The notes under the pieces are model-generated. The model ran no database searches, was not told where the DNA came from, and saw only the letters and a program-made list of their open reading frames with translations. Below are positions 17,380 to 25,784 of a stretch of DNA of 33,809 bases, piece after piece; position 1 is the stretch's first letter, and each line of letters opens with the position of its first letter. The translations under genes were made by a program, and so were the position numbers. Source of the stretch: an uncultured Alphaproteobacteria bacterium (lineage in GTDB: Bacteria; Pseudomonadota; Alphaproteobacteria; UBA7985; CAJQQZ01); the NCBI GenBank assembly GCA_905480575.1, contig CAJQQZ010000083.1, positions 1 through 33,809 of the forward strand, in the 5' to 3' direction.

Positions 17380-18354
17380 ATGGCAATTACAACTCTTGGA
17401 TATTTGGGTGTTCGTTCTGACCGGCTGGGCGACTGGTCTGACTTTGCTGGCGGTTTTCTCGGCATGCAAAAAGTTGACCAGGCTGGCAAGAACCTTTCCT
17501 TCCGAATGGATGATTGGAAACAAAGGTTTGTTGTTTCCGACGAACCAGGCGAAACTCTGGCTTTTATGGGGTGGGAAGTAGATGCGAAAAACGATCTCCA
17601 GGTTTATGCAGCCCGCCTAGAGGGAGCCGGCACCGCCGTATCCTTGGGATCCAAAGAACTTTGCGACAGGCGGTTCGTTTCTGAGTTGATCCATTTTGAC
17701 GATCCTGACGGCAATCGCAACGAGCTTTTTTGGAAGCCTGAAGTGACCAAGGAAGCGTTTGTTCCTGGTCGTGCTATATCGGGGTTTAACACTGGCCCTC
17801 TTGGGATGGGGCACGCGGTGCTGCACGTGCAGGATGCAACTGGGCTTTTACCATTTTATCGCGACCTTTTGGATTTCAAGGTCAGCGATTATGGCATGAC
17901 CCCTTACCCTATGTACTTCTTTCATGTGAACGGCAGGCATCACTCCTTTGCTATGATCGGATCGGGGCAGACAGGGTTTCATCATTTTATGGTGGAATTC
18001 TGTAACCTGGATGACGTCGGACAGGGCTATGATCTGGCACTCGAAGCACCGGAAATGATCGCCTATACATTGGGGCGGCACACGAACGACTACGCGACTT
18101 CTTTCTACACTAAGACGCCGTCTGATTTCTTTATTGAGAGCGGTTGGGGCGTGAGGGTGATCGACACAGAAACCTGGGAGCCCCATGAGACATTTTGTGG
18201 CCCGAGTTTTTGGGGGCATGATCGTCCTTATATGCCCCAAGACACACGGCAAAAGATGAAAGATATGAAGATGGCGGCAGCTGCTGAAGGACAAAGAACG
18301 CCACCGATCGTTGATTGTCCTTGGCTTTACAGTGAGCTGACGAAACGGAAATGA
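17380..18354 (+). CDS. Type I extradiol ring-cleavage dioxygenase (BphC-like VOC)
   Basis: A 324-residue two-domain vicinal-oxygen-chelate dioxygenase, similar in length to BphC (about 298 residues). The Fe(II) ligands of BphC (H146, H210, E260) correspond to H145 in GMGHAVLHV, H202 in GFHHFMVE and E253 in FFIESGWG. The other conserved active-site residues also appear: a His in GRHHSFAMI, H234 in LGRHTND and Y243 in TSFYTKTPSD. It should open a catechol-type ring next to the hydroxyls (meta cleavage). ATG 17380 is chosen because AGGAAGGA precedes it by six bases. The stop overlaps the hydroxylase start as ATGA. Confidence 0.9.
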   Translation: MAITTLGYLGVRSDRLGDWSDFAGGFLGMQKVDQAGKNLSFRMDDWKQRFVVSDEPGETLAFMGWEVDAKNDLQVYAARLEGAGTAVSLGSKELCDRRFVSELIHFDDPDGNRNELFWKPEVTKEAFVPGRAISGFNTGPLGMGHAVLHVQDATGLLPFYRDLLDFKVSDYGMTPYPMYFFHVNGRHHSFAMIGSGQTGFHHFMVEFCNLDDVGQGYDLALEAPEMIAYTLGRHTNDYATSFYTKTPSDFFIESGWGVRVIDTETWEPHETFCGPSFWGHDRPYMPQDTRQKMKDMKMAAAAEGQRTPPIVDCPWLYSELTKRK

Positions 18355-19709
18355 AAACTGAATTTGATGTCATAATTGTTGGGCTTGGCCCTGTTGGTGC
18401 GACCTTAGCGGCTTTGCTGGACCTTTGTGATGTGTCCGTCCTGGTTTTGGAACGAGAGGCCGACGTTTATCCCTTGCCGAGAGCTGTCCACTTCGATGAT
18501 GAGGTGATGCGGGTTTTCCAAACAATCGGCATTGCTGACCAAACAGAGGATGTCACAGTCGTTAACAAAGGGATGAGGTTTATTGATACAGATGGCCAAA
18601 TATTACTGGATTGGCCGCGACCACAGGAAATTGGCCCAAATGGCTGGTATCCGTCCTATCGCTTTAACCAACCGATTTTGGAGCGTTTGCTAAGATCCAA
18701 GCTCGACACTTGTTCGTATGTTGATGTGCGGTTGAATTCGGAAGTAACGGATGTAGTCTCTGGAGAAAGTAATGTTCGCTGTAGCTATCGTGATAGAATT
18801 ACCGGCGCACAACGTACAGCCTGTGCTGCCTACGTTGTCGGTTGCGATGGTGCAAACTCGATCGTTCGAGAAAAGATGGCAGTCGGCTGGGAAGATCTGG
18901 GCTTTGAAGAACGCTGGTTGGTTGTTGACGTACTCTTGAATGTAGAGAAACCGGAGCTTGGTGAATTTACTATCCAGCACTGCGATCCGGCACGGCCCTC
19001 GACTTTTGCTCATGGTCCTGGGATGCGCCGTCGCTGGGAGTTCACTTTGTTTGAGGAAGAAGATAGTGAGGTGGCCGTCGGTGACGAGTTTGCCCTGCAG
19101 CTCCTATCGAAATGGCTGAAACCGGGCGAGGCAGAAATCGAACGCAGAGCCGTTTACACCTTTGGATCGAAGCTCGCACATGACTGGCGGCAAGGTCGAA
19201 TGCTGGTTGCTGGCGATGCCGCCCATCTCATGCCGCCCTTTATGGGGCAGGGGATGTGTACTGGGATAAGGGATGCTTCTAACCTGGCTTGGAAGCTAGC
19301 GGCGGTCATAAAAGGCGAGACAGAAGAACAGCTGCTCAATACCTATAGCAGTGAGCGCCGCCCCCATGCACAAACCTATATTGAGACTGCGATCAAACTT
19401 GGGCAACTGATGAATTCATACAGCCGAGACGCAGCAAGTGGCGGCAAAATGGAATCACTTGTGGTGCGACTAGGGCCAGGTTTGGGCGATATGAACGATC
19501 CTCATCGTGGGAGGCTGTTCCCGCAACCACGGCTGGATGATGGTCGATTGATGGACGACGTCGTGGGATACCAGTCTGTGACGGTCAGCCTGTCAGGTGA
19601 CGGCGATCTAGATGCCAATGATCATCCTGAGTTAAAGTTGATTTTGAACGAACGTAGTCTGACCTCTGTTACGATCAGACCAGATCGCTATACGCAGGCA
19701 GCAAGTTAA
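18351..19709 (+). CDS. FAD-dependent aromatic hydroxylase, MhpA-like
   Basis: A 452-residue group A flavoprotein monooxygenase closest to 3-(3-hydroxyphenyl)propionate hydroxylase (MhpA). Landmarks are the FAD motif GLGPVGATLAALL at 11-23, LPRAVHFDDEVMRVFQ at 42-57, CDGANS at 165-170 and GDAAHLMPPFMGQGMCTGIRDASNLAWKL at 288-316. The usual thioredoxin-like C-terminal domain is short (MhpA is about 550 residues), but the end SVTIRPDRYT is the family's closing motif, so this is probably a natural short form. It would add a hydroxyl next to an existing one, making the catechol that the coupled dioxygenase cleaves. Confidence 0.88.
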   Translation: MKTEFDVIIVGLGPVGATLAALLDLCDVSVLVLEREADVYPLPRAVHFDDEVMRVFQTIGIADQTEDVTVVNKGMRFIDTDGQILLDWPRPQEIGPNGWYPSYRFNQPILERLLRSKLDTCSYVDVRLNSEVTDVVSGESNVRCSYRDRITGAQRTACAAYVVGCDGANSIVREKMAVGWEDLGFEERWLVVDVLLNVEKPELGEFTIQHCDPARPSTFAHGPGMRRRWEFTLFEEEDSEVAVGDEFALQLLSKWLKPGEAEIERRAVYTFGSKLAHDWRQGRMLVAGDAAHLMPPFMGQGMCTGIRDASNLAWKLAAVIKGETEEQLLNTYSSERRPHAQTYIETAIKLGQLMNSYSRDAASGGKMESLVVRLGPGLGDMNDPHRGRLFPQPRLDDGRLMDDVVGYQSVTVSLSGDGDLDANDHPELKLILNERSLTSVTIRPDRYTQAAS

Positions 19710-19767
19710 TAGGGTCGTTTTGCTTGCGTAAAAGGACTCTCTAACGGGTTTAGCTTTGAATGTGGTC

Positions 19768-21357
19768 TTAATAGCCTGATGCACAGCCATCCTTGCGTGG
19801 TTCGGAGCCACCGGTCAAAACACCGGATTCCCAATTGATCCAAATGCCTTGGCCGCCGCCATGTGGGGTCTTTACTCGGTTGATCGTATTGCCGACTGCC
19901 TCAAGTTTCGCAACGACATCTTCGGGAATGCCTTGCTCCACATCGACAGGCCCATCTGGATCGGCAAAAACACGTGGTGTATCGAGTGCCGTTTGCATGT
20001 CCATCCCGTAATCCAACATATTGGTCAGCACGTGAGCTTGACCCTGGGGCTGGTAATGGCCGCCCATAACGCCGAAGCACATTTGCGCTTTGTCGTCCTT
20101 GGTTACCATTGCAGGAATGATTGTGTGCATTGGGCGTTTGCCGCCTTCAATCTTGTTTGGATGGCTGTCGTCAAGACGGAAAGACATTCCACGGTTATGC
20201 AACAAGACACCTGTATCCGTTACATGGCCAGAACCAAAGGGATGGAAGATCGAGTTGATGAAGGAGACAGCATTCCGGTCTTTGTCGACCACTGTGATGT
20301 AGACAGTGTCCGCGTTGGTATCCATAACGTCGTCGTACTGTGGACCAAGGGCTTTCTCATCAGAAATACGAGCACGTTGCTCAGCGGCATATTCTTTCGA
20401 CAACAGACGGTCCAAAGGCACATCGGCGAACTTCGGATCCGCTGTGAAACGATCGCGGTCGCCGTAACCAATGCGAGCAGCTTCGATTTGGTGATGCAGA
20501 CGCTCAAAGGACAACGGATCTTTATCCTTGTCATCGAAACCATCGAGAATGTTGAGCATTTCCAGCGCAACCATGCCGTGGCCGTTTGGAGGAATTTCGT
20601 GAAGTGTGTAACCGCGGTAGTCCGTGCGAATAGTTTCCACATATTCACCTACGGCGTCTGCGAAATCGTCCATTGTGTGAACGCCACCGATGCCTTGCAG
20701 GTAAGATACCATGTCTTCTGCGATGTCCCCCTTGTAGAAAGCGTCTCTTCCACCTTCGGCAATGGCACGCAAAGTCTTACCCAGCGCGGGTTGTTTGTGA
20801 ATTTCACCTTCTTGGTATGAGCGGCCGTCCTTTAGGTAAACATCTGAGGCATTCTTTGTGTTGGACAGAATGTCGACCATTCCTGCCCAATCGAAAGCTA
20901 CACGTCCATGAACCACGTATCCATTTTCAGCATAATCAATTGCGGAACGGAGCACGCGGTCAAACCCCATCGTACCATGGTCTTTCAACAACTGAGCCCA
21001 ACCATCGATGGCACCAGGAACCGTGATAGAGTGGGGGCTTTGGTGACCTAGGCTGTCGCCATCTGTTGCCCGGCCTTTCTCAACAGTAATGCCCGCTGGC
21101 GCTTTGCCAGAACCATTGAAAGCAACGAGATCCGAACTACCTTGTGGCGCGATGATCGCGAAACAATCGCCGCCAATGCCCGTTGATTGTGGCTCAACCA
21201 CACACTGGACGGCGCAGGTTGCTATGGCCGCGTCAATGGCGTTGCCACCTTCTTTCAAAATCTCCAGGCCAGCTTGTGTGGCCAAAGGGTGAGATGACGA
21301 GACGACACCATTGGTCGCATGAATGGCAGAACGGCCAGGATTGTGGAAATTACGCAT
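19768..21357 (-). CDS. Gamma-glutamyltransferase, cytosolic YwrD-like type
   Basis: From ATG 21357 the product is 529 residues and starts MRNFHNPGRSAIHATNG without a signal peptide; AGGAG lies nine bases before it. The longer frame to 21489 would run through the divergent promoter and is not used. The family pattern is clear: GGNAIDAAIA, TGIGGDCFAI, and the autocleavage site at NADTVYITVVDKDRNAVSF with nucleophile Thr351, followed by MGGHYQPQGQ. Such enzymes self-process into two chains and hydrolyse or transfer gamma-glutamyl groups; the YwrD-type branch is intracellular and its natural substrate is uncertain. It is divergent from the acetoacetyl-CoA synthetase gene, 74 bp away. Confidence 0.9.
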   Translation of the reverse strand: MRNFHNPGRSAIHATNGVVSSSHPLATQAGLEILKEGGNAIDAAIATCAVQCVVEPQSTGIGGDCFAIIAPQGSSDLVAFNGSGKAPAGITVEKGRATDGDSLGHQSPHSITVPGAIDGWAQLLKDHGTMGFDRVLRSAIDYAENGYVVHGRVAFDWAGMVDILSNTKNASDVYLKDGRSYQEGEIHKQPALGKTLRAIAEGGRDAFYKGDIAEDMVSYLQGIGGVHTMDDFADAVGEYVETIRTDYRGYTLHEIPPNGHGMVALEMLNILDGFDDKDKDPLSFERLHHQIEAARIGYGDRDRFTADPKFADVPLDRLLSKEYAAEQRARISDEKALGPQYDDVMDTNADTVYITVVDKDRNAVSFINSIFHPFGSGHVTDTGVLLHNRGMSFRLDDSHPNKIEGGKRPMHTIIPAMVTKDDKAQMCFGVMGGHYQPQGQAHVLTNMLDYGMDMQTALDTPRVFADPDGPVDVEQGIPEDVVAKLEAVGNTINRVKTPHGGGQGIWINWESGVLTGGSEPRKDGCASGY

Positions 21358-21431
21358 AGACTTTAGCTCCTGTAGCGGGCAAATTCGGGCCAATTGAATT
21401 GACCCTTGATTAGAGAAAAAGAGATAAGCCG

Positions 21432-23381
21432 ATGGACGCTTTGTGGCAACCTTCAAAAGAGCGAATTGAGAGCACAAATCTTTTTGCACTCAAAAACATG
21501 ATCAATGATCGTCACGGCCTTAGCCTAGAGAGCTTCGATGAAATTCACGCCCATACAGTGGAGAATTCTGGTCAGTTCTGGTCAGACTTTTGGGATTTCA
21601 CAGCAATCCGCGCTGAAACCAAAGGCGAAAGGTATCTAATCAACGAAAACCAAATGCCGGGCGCTGAATTTTTCCCTGATGCGAAAATGAATTATGCGGA
21701 GAATTTACTTCGCCGCCGCGATGACAAAGTCGCGCTGGTCTTTAGTGCCGAGGGCCAAAAGAAAAGCCGGATGACCTACGGAGAGCTTTATGACGAAGTG
21801 TCAAAGCTTCAACAGGTCATGAAAGATTTGGGTGTGGTTGAAGGGGATCGCATAGCCGGTTACCTCCCTAATATGCCACAGTCGATTATCATGCTTTTGG
21901 CTGCTTCTTCACTGGGCGCAATTATCTCTACTGCATCGCCGGATTTTGGTGTTCAAGGTGTGCTTGATCGTTTTGGGCAGATAGAACCCAAGTTGCTCTT
22001 CACGACTGACGGCTATTGGTACAATGGCAAAGAACAAGACATCAGGGGGAAGGTGGCTGAGGTCGCTGCCGCGATGCCATCCTTTGAGAAAGTTATCGTT
22101 GCACCGCTTCTGAGTGACCGGCCGGATCTGTCCAACATTCGTGACGCAGTCGTTTGGTCGGATTTGACTGACCCCGTTGCGGCTAAAGACATCGAGTTTC
22201 TCCAGTTGCCGTTCTCTCATCCGCTCTACATTCTGTTTTCTTCAGGAACCACAGGCGTTCCGAAGTGCATTGTTCATCGCGCAGGCGGATCGCTGCTCAC
22301 TCATTTACGTGAACACATGCTGCATTGTAATTTGAAAGAAGAAGACAGGGTTTTCTTCTTCACGACATGTGGTTGGATGATGTGGAACTGGCTCGTTTCC
22401 GGCTTGGCTTACGAGACGACGTTGTTGCTCTTTGATGGTTCACCTTTTGCGAAGCCCGATATCGTTTTTGATTTCCTAGAAGAAGAAAAAGCCACTCATT
22501 TCGGCACATCAGGCAAGTACATCGATGCTATATCCAAGCTCGGGTTGGTACCAAAAGACAGCCATGATCTCTCAGCGATCAAGACAATATCATCAACAGG
22601 ATCTCCACTTGTTCATGAAGGCTTCGACTACGTTTATTCGTCGATCAAAGAAGACGTCTGTTTGGCGTCGGTGTCCGGCGGCACGGATCTCGTTGGTTGT
22701 CTGGTTGGTTGCAATCCTTGGGGTGCGGTTTACCGTGGTCAACTAATGGCTCCTTGTCTCGGAATGGATATCCAGGTTTTCAATGACGCCGGCGAAAACG
22801 TGGTTGATGAGAAAGGCGATCTTGTCTGCGTTAATCCGTTCCCATCAATGCCAATTGGCTTTTGGAACGACGATGACGGGCAAAAGTACCACAGTGCCTA
22901 TTACGACAAGTTCCCGAATGTTTGGTGCCATGGCGACTTCATTGAGCGCAGCACAGAGACTGGCGGTTACATCATCTATGGTCGTTCAGACGCGACACTA
23001 AACCCAGGCGGTGTTAGAATAGGAACCGCGGAGATCTACCGTCAAGTGGAGCAAATGCCAGAAGTCCTTGAAGGATTGGTTGTTGGGCAGGAATGGGAAG
23101 GGGATACGCGTGTTGTGCTCTTCATTCGCATTGCTGACGGAGTGGCCTTGACCGAGGATTTGGAGAAAGCGATTAGAACGAAAATACGAGTAGGTGCCTC
23201 GCCAAGGCACGTACCCGCTAAGATCTTGGTTGTAGATGATATCCCTCGCACGAAGTCTGGGAAAATTGTGGAACTTGCGGTTCGTGAAGTCGTCCACAAT
23301 CGTCCGGTCAAAAACAAAGAGGCGCTGGCTAATCCAGAAGCACTCGAACACTTTGCTAATCGCGAGGAGCTGCAATCATGA
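21432..23381 (+). CDS. Acetoacetyl-CoA synthetase
   Basis: A 649-residue ANL-superfamily ligase of the usual length for acetoacetate-CoA ligase (AacS). Visible motifs are the phosphate loop LFSSGTTGVPK at 268-278, TTCGWMMWNW, TLNPGGVRIGTAEIYR, and the C-terminal catalytic lysine at about 611 in PRTKSGKIVEL. It activates acetoacetate with ATP and CoA, linking ketone-body or polyhydroxybutyrate breakdown to acetyl-CoA. It is a cytosolic enzyme. The next gene starts inside its stop (ATGA), so it is the first gene of an overlapping trio. No strong ribosome-binding site is seen before the ATG. Confidence 0.95.
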   Translation: MDALWQPSKERIESTNLFALKNMINDRHGLSLESFDEIHAHTVENSGQFWSDFWDFTAIRAETKGERYLINENQMPGAEFFPDAKMNYAENLLRRRDDKVALVFSAEGQKKSRMTYGELYDEVSKLQQVMKDLGVVEGDRIAGYLPNMPQSIIMLLAASSLGAIISTASPDFGVQGVLDRFGQIEPKLLFTTDGYWYNGKEQDIRGKVAEVAAAMPSFEKVIVAPLLSDRPDLSNIRDAVVWSDLTDPVAAKDIEFLQLPFSHPLYILFSSGTTGVPKCIVHRAGGSLLTHLREHMLHCNLKEEDRVFFFTTCGWMMWNWLVSGLAYETTLLLFDGSPFAKPDIVFDFLEEEKATHFGTSGKYIDAISKLGLVPKDSHDLSAIKTISSTGSPLVHEGFDYVYSSIKEDVCLASVSGGTDLVGCLVGCNPWGAVYRGQLMAPCLGMDIQVFNDAGENVVDEKGDLVCVNPFPSMPIGFWNDDDGQKYHSAYYDKFPNVWCHGDFIERSTETGGYIIYGRSDATLNPGGVRIGTAEIYRQVEQMPEVLEGLVVGQEWEGDTRVVLFIRIADGVALTEDLEKAIRTKIRVGASPRHVPAKILVVDDIPRTKSGKIVELAVREVVHNRPVKNKEALANPEALEHFANREELQS

Positions 23382-23947
23382 GTGAGGCCATTTCGATCAT
23401 GCCAGAGGTTGATGAGGCCGATCTGGATGAGGATATTCAAACGGTTTACGCTAAATGTCGCCACAAACTAGGTCTCGTGCCCAATGTTATGAAGGTGATG
23501 GCCTACCATCCGGCTAAGCTTCGGAACTTCATGTTGACCTATAACGAACTGATGCTGGGTGAGTCTCCTTTATCAAAGCTCGAGCGAGAAATGATCGCTG
23601 TTGTTGTGTCCAGCCAAAACGATTGTGAGTATTGTCTGGCCTCTCATGGCGCGGCTGTGCGTTTGCTTTCCGGTAATCCGGAGTTGGATGGCCAGTTGGC
23701 TGAAGATCACCGCCGACTGGATTTAACAGAACGCGAGTGGGCCATGTTGGACTATGCTCTTAAACTGACCGCCGAACCGCAAAACTTCGGCCACGAAGAC
23801 CGTGACCGCCTCAAAATCGCTGGCTTCAGTGATGCTGAAATCTTCGACATTAATGACGTGGTTGCCTTCTTTAATTATTCCAACCGGATGGCACACGGCC
23901 TCGATATGAAGCCGAACCCCGAGTATGCAACAATGGGACGCAAGTAA
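23378..23947 (+). CDS. Peroxidase-related AhpD-like protein (carboxymuconolactone decarboxylase fold)
   Basis: A 189-residue alpha-helical AhpD-fold protein of the uncharacterised peroxidase-related type. The redox motif CEYCLASHG (C83, C86, H90) is intact, as is the long helix SKLEREMIAVVVSSQNDC before it and the C-terminal DVVAFFNYSNRMAHGL. AhpD-like proteins act as disulfide reductases for peroxidases; the partner here is unknown. It starts four bases inside the acetoacetyl-CoA synthetase stop and ends one base into the next start, so translation is likely coupled across all three genes. Confidence 0.85.
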   Translation: MSEAISIMPEVDEADLDEDIQTVYAKCRHKLGLVPNVMKVMAYHPAKLRNFMLTYNELMLGESPLSKLEREMIAVVVSSQNDCEYCLASHGAAVRLLSGNPELDGQLAEDHRRLDLTEREWAMLDYALKLTAEPQNFGHEDRDRLKIAGFSDAEIFDINDVVAFFNYSNRMAHGLDMKPNPEYATMGRK

Positions 23948-24726
23948 TGACTGAACTTGTACTAAGCTCGACGAACGACGACGGTGTCTGTCAGTTGGTC
24001 ATGAACCGACCTGAAGCCTACAACGCTTTGTCACGCCCGTTGATGTCCGCTTTGATTGCGGCGTTGGAGACAGCAGGCGACAATGAAGCCTGTAAGGTCA
24101 TTGTGATATCGGGTGCCGGCAAAGGCTTTTGCGCCGGTCATGATTTGAAGGAAGTCCGTGGACTGAATGACGTTGATGAGAAGCGTGCTTTGTTTGCGCT
24201 TTGCTCTCACCTTATGTTGACGATACAATCTTTGTCCAAGCCTGTTATCGCTCAGATCCACGGCATAGCTACGGCGGCGGGATGTCAACTGGCGGCCACT
24301 TGTGACTTGGCCGTAGCAGCAGAAGGAACGAAATTCGCAACACCAGGGGTGAACATCGGCTTGTTCTGTTCTACGCCGATGGTTGCACTCAGCCGTGCGG
24401 TGCCTAACAAACAATCCATGGAAATGTTGCTGACAGGTGAGATGCAATCTGCTGAACGCGCCGTCGAAATTGGCTTGATTAACCGTGTTGTCTCAGCGGA
24501 TAGTTTAGAGACTGAAACTGTGGCCTGGGCAGCGAAGGTTGCTTCGAAATCCCCGTTGGTCCTGAAGATCGGCAAGGAAGCCTTCTATCGGCAGAAGCAA
24601 ATGAGCACGGCTGAGGCTTACGATTATTGCAGTGAAGTCATGACGCAGAATTTGTTGGCCAAGGATGCAGAGGAAGGAATCTCTGCTTTCATAGAAAAGC
24701 GTTCTCCCGTTTGGACCGGTGAGTAA
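23947..24726 (+). CDS. Enoyl-CoA hydratase-like protein, ECHDC3 type
   Basis: A 259-residue crotonase-fold protein. The oxyanion-hole blocks are present (FCAGHDLKEV at 61-70 and IHGIATAAGCQLA at about 104-115). The two catalytic glutamates of mitochondrial enoyl-CoA hydratase are replaced, by Gln114 in GCQLA and Gly134 in TPGVNIG. The same changes and the FATPGVNIGLFCSTP block are typical of the ECHDC3 branch, so simple hydration of enoyl-CoA is doubtful. It is the third gene of the overlapping trio with acetoacetyl-CoA synthetase and the AhpD-like protein. It converges on the HxlR gene, two bases apart. Confidence 0.88.
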   Translation: MTELVLSSTNDDGVCQLVMNRPEAYNALSRPLMSALIAALETAGDNEACKVIVISGAGKGFCAGHDLKEVRGLNDVDEKRALFALCSHLMLTIQSLSKPVIAQIHGIATAAGCQLAATCDLAVAAEGTKFATPGVNIGLFCSTPMVALSRAVPNKQSMEMLLTGEMQSAERAVEIGLINRVVSADSLETETVAWAAKVASKSPLVLKIGKEAFYRQKQMSTAEAYDYCSEVMTQNLLAKDAEEGISAFIEKRSPVWTGE

Positions 24727-24728
24727 GT

Positions 24729-25067
24729 TTAGTCCTTTTGTTCCAATTGCTTGGCCCAATCTTCGGCCCAGCAATCGAGGTCAATGAACCTTTGGGTTAA
24801 CTCTTCACCTTTGGTGGTCAATGAGAAGCCATCGGAACCAAGTTCGACGAACGCGAGCTCTCTTAGGTTTTTGAGCCTTGCATTGAGCGACGTCGGCGAA
24901 ACCGCATCGCACTTTTCTCTCAGGGCCCTGAAAGTGATAGGCCGGTCACTTTGATAGAGTTCCCACAAAATTCTAAGGGTCCATTTTTGTCCTAACACGT
25001 CCAATAATACCATAATTGGACGTCCGCTGGTCGAGCCTCTTGACTGTTGCCCTGGTTGTTTGGTCAT
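24729..25067 (-). CDS. HxlR-family winged-helix regulator
   Basis: A 112-residue winged-helix protein. GRPIMVLLDVLGQKWTLRILWEL at about 15-37 is the HxlR signature, followed by the recognition region FRALREKCDAVSPTSLNARLKNLREL (46-71) and a wing FVELGSDGFSLTTKGEEL. The Cys that most redox-sensing HxlR proteins carry just before this signature (CP) is an Arg here; Cys53 and Cys99 remain. ATG 25067 is preferred to the TTG before it. It is divergent from a carboxymuconolactone decarboxylase-like gene, and two matching operators lie between, so it probably represses both its own gene and that one. Confidence 0.9.
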   Translation of the reverse strand: MTKQPGQQSRGSTSGRPIMVLLDVLGQKWTLRILWELYQSDRPITFRALREKCDAVSPTSLNARLKNLRELAFVELGSDGFSLTTKGEELTQRFIDLDCWAEDWAKQLEQKD

Positions 25068-25081
25068 CAATTTCGCATGTG

Positions 25082-25100
25082 TGCTACAAAAAGTGTAGCA
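25082..25100 (-). promoter_or_regulatory. Putative HxlR operator 1
   Basis: A 19-bp palindrome TGCTAC-N7-GTAGCA. Read on the minus strand it is TGCTACACTTTTTGTAGCA, differing from operator 2 at only two bases. It contains a minus-strand TACACT, a plausible -10 hexamer for the hxlR-type gene. The site lies 15 bp from that gene's ATG. Confidence 0.75.
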
Positions 25101-25114
25101 ATCTTGTTTGTTTG

Positions 25115-25133
25115 TGTTACACTATTTGTAGCA
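25115..25133 (+). promoter_or_regulatory. Putative HxlR operator 2
   Basis: TGTTACACTATTTGTAGCA on the plus strand, the inverted near-copy of operator 1. The centres are 33 bp apart, about three helical turns, so dimers on both would face the same side. TACACT at 25118-25123 is a plausible -10 for the downstream gene, whose ribosome-binding site follows at 25138-25142. Confidence 0.75.
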
Positions 25134-25146
25134 AGCCGGAGGTTCC

Positions 25147-25710
25147 ATGTCCAATTTTCTGAAGCCCTTGAACGAGCCATTTTCTGACGACGTCGCTCAA
25201 AAGCTTAGCGTTTACCCAAGAATTCAAGGTCAACTCTTGGCCCTCTTTCGGACTTTCGCCAATAGCGCTCGCTTTCTGGACAAGGGTGTTCCTAATCTTT
25301 TGGACCCAGACAGCCCATTGCCTTTGAAAATGAGAGAAATCGTGATTTTGCGAACCTGTTTTCGCCAGAATTGTGAGTACGAGTGGGGTGTGCATGCTGC
25401 AGTGTTTGGCGAAGCGGCTGACTTGACGGCTCAACGCCTCAACGACACCTGTTCCCCTGCACCAGACAAGATCCTTTGGAGCCAAGAGGAGCTCACGCTC
25501 ATCGAAATCGTCGATCAGCTTTGCTCCAAAGGAGATATAAGCCCCAGGGAGCAGAAGTTACTCGCCAAGTATTGGTCACCAGAGCAACAGCTCGAGATTT
25601 TCGCGCTGTGCGGCACCTATCATACGGTTAGTTTTGTCGCGAATGTCGCTGAGTTGGAAACTGAAGCATTCGCTAACCGCTTCCCCGAAGCGGAGCGTTC
25701 AGGCACTTAG
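25147..25710 (+). CDS. Carboxymuconolactone decarboxylase family protein
   Basis: A 187-residue AhpD/CMD-fold protein. The core block MREIVILRTCFRQNCEYEWGVHAAV (about 62-86) has the family's C76 and H83 but a Trp where AhpD has its second Cys, so disulfide exchange as in AhpD is not expected. The family includes decarboxylases and proteins induced by quinones or aldehydes; the substrate is unknown. GGAGG lies four bases before the ATG. It is divergent from the HxlR gene and its promoter overlaps one of the two operators, so induction by the ligand of that regulator is likely. Confidence 0.85.
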   Translation: MSNFLKPLNEPFSDDVAQKLSVYPRIQGQLLALFRTFANSARFLDKGVPNLLDPDSPLPLKMREIVILRTCFRQNCEYEWGVHAAVFGEAADLTAQRLNDTCSPAPDKILWSQEELTLIEIVDQLCSKGDISPREQKLLAKYWSPEQQLEIFALCGTYHTVSFVANVAELETEAFANRFPEAERSGT

Positions 25711-25784
25711 ATTCTGTCGCATAGACTTTGCCTGTCCTAACCACTATCATGCGTGCAGAGGTCAATTTATCTGAGTGAGTGGTC

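Noticed and set aside
17285-17581. 98-codon plus-strand frame across the terminator and dioxygenase start
   Set aside because: It begins at the terminator stem and overlaps the dioxygenase in another frame; no motif.
19849-20820. 323-codon plus-strand frame opposite gamma-glutamyltransferase
   Set aside because: It lies wholly antisense to a well-recognised enzyme, starts without a ribosome-binding site and shows no family motif; it is a shadow frame.
21358-21489. 44-residue N-terminal extension of gamma-glutamyltransferase
   Set aside because: It would run into the acetoacetyl-CoA synthetase coding sequence; the internal ATG has AGGAG at good spacing and matches the usual family start.
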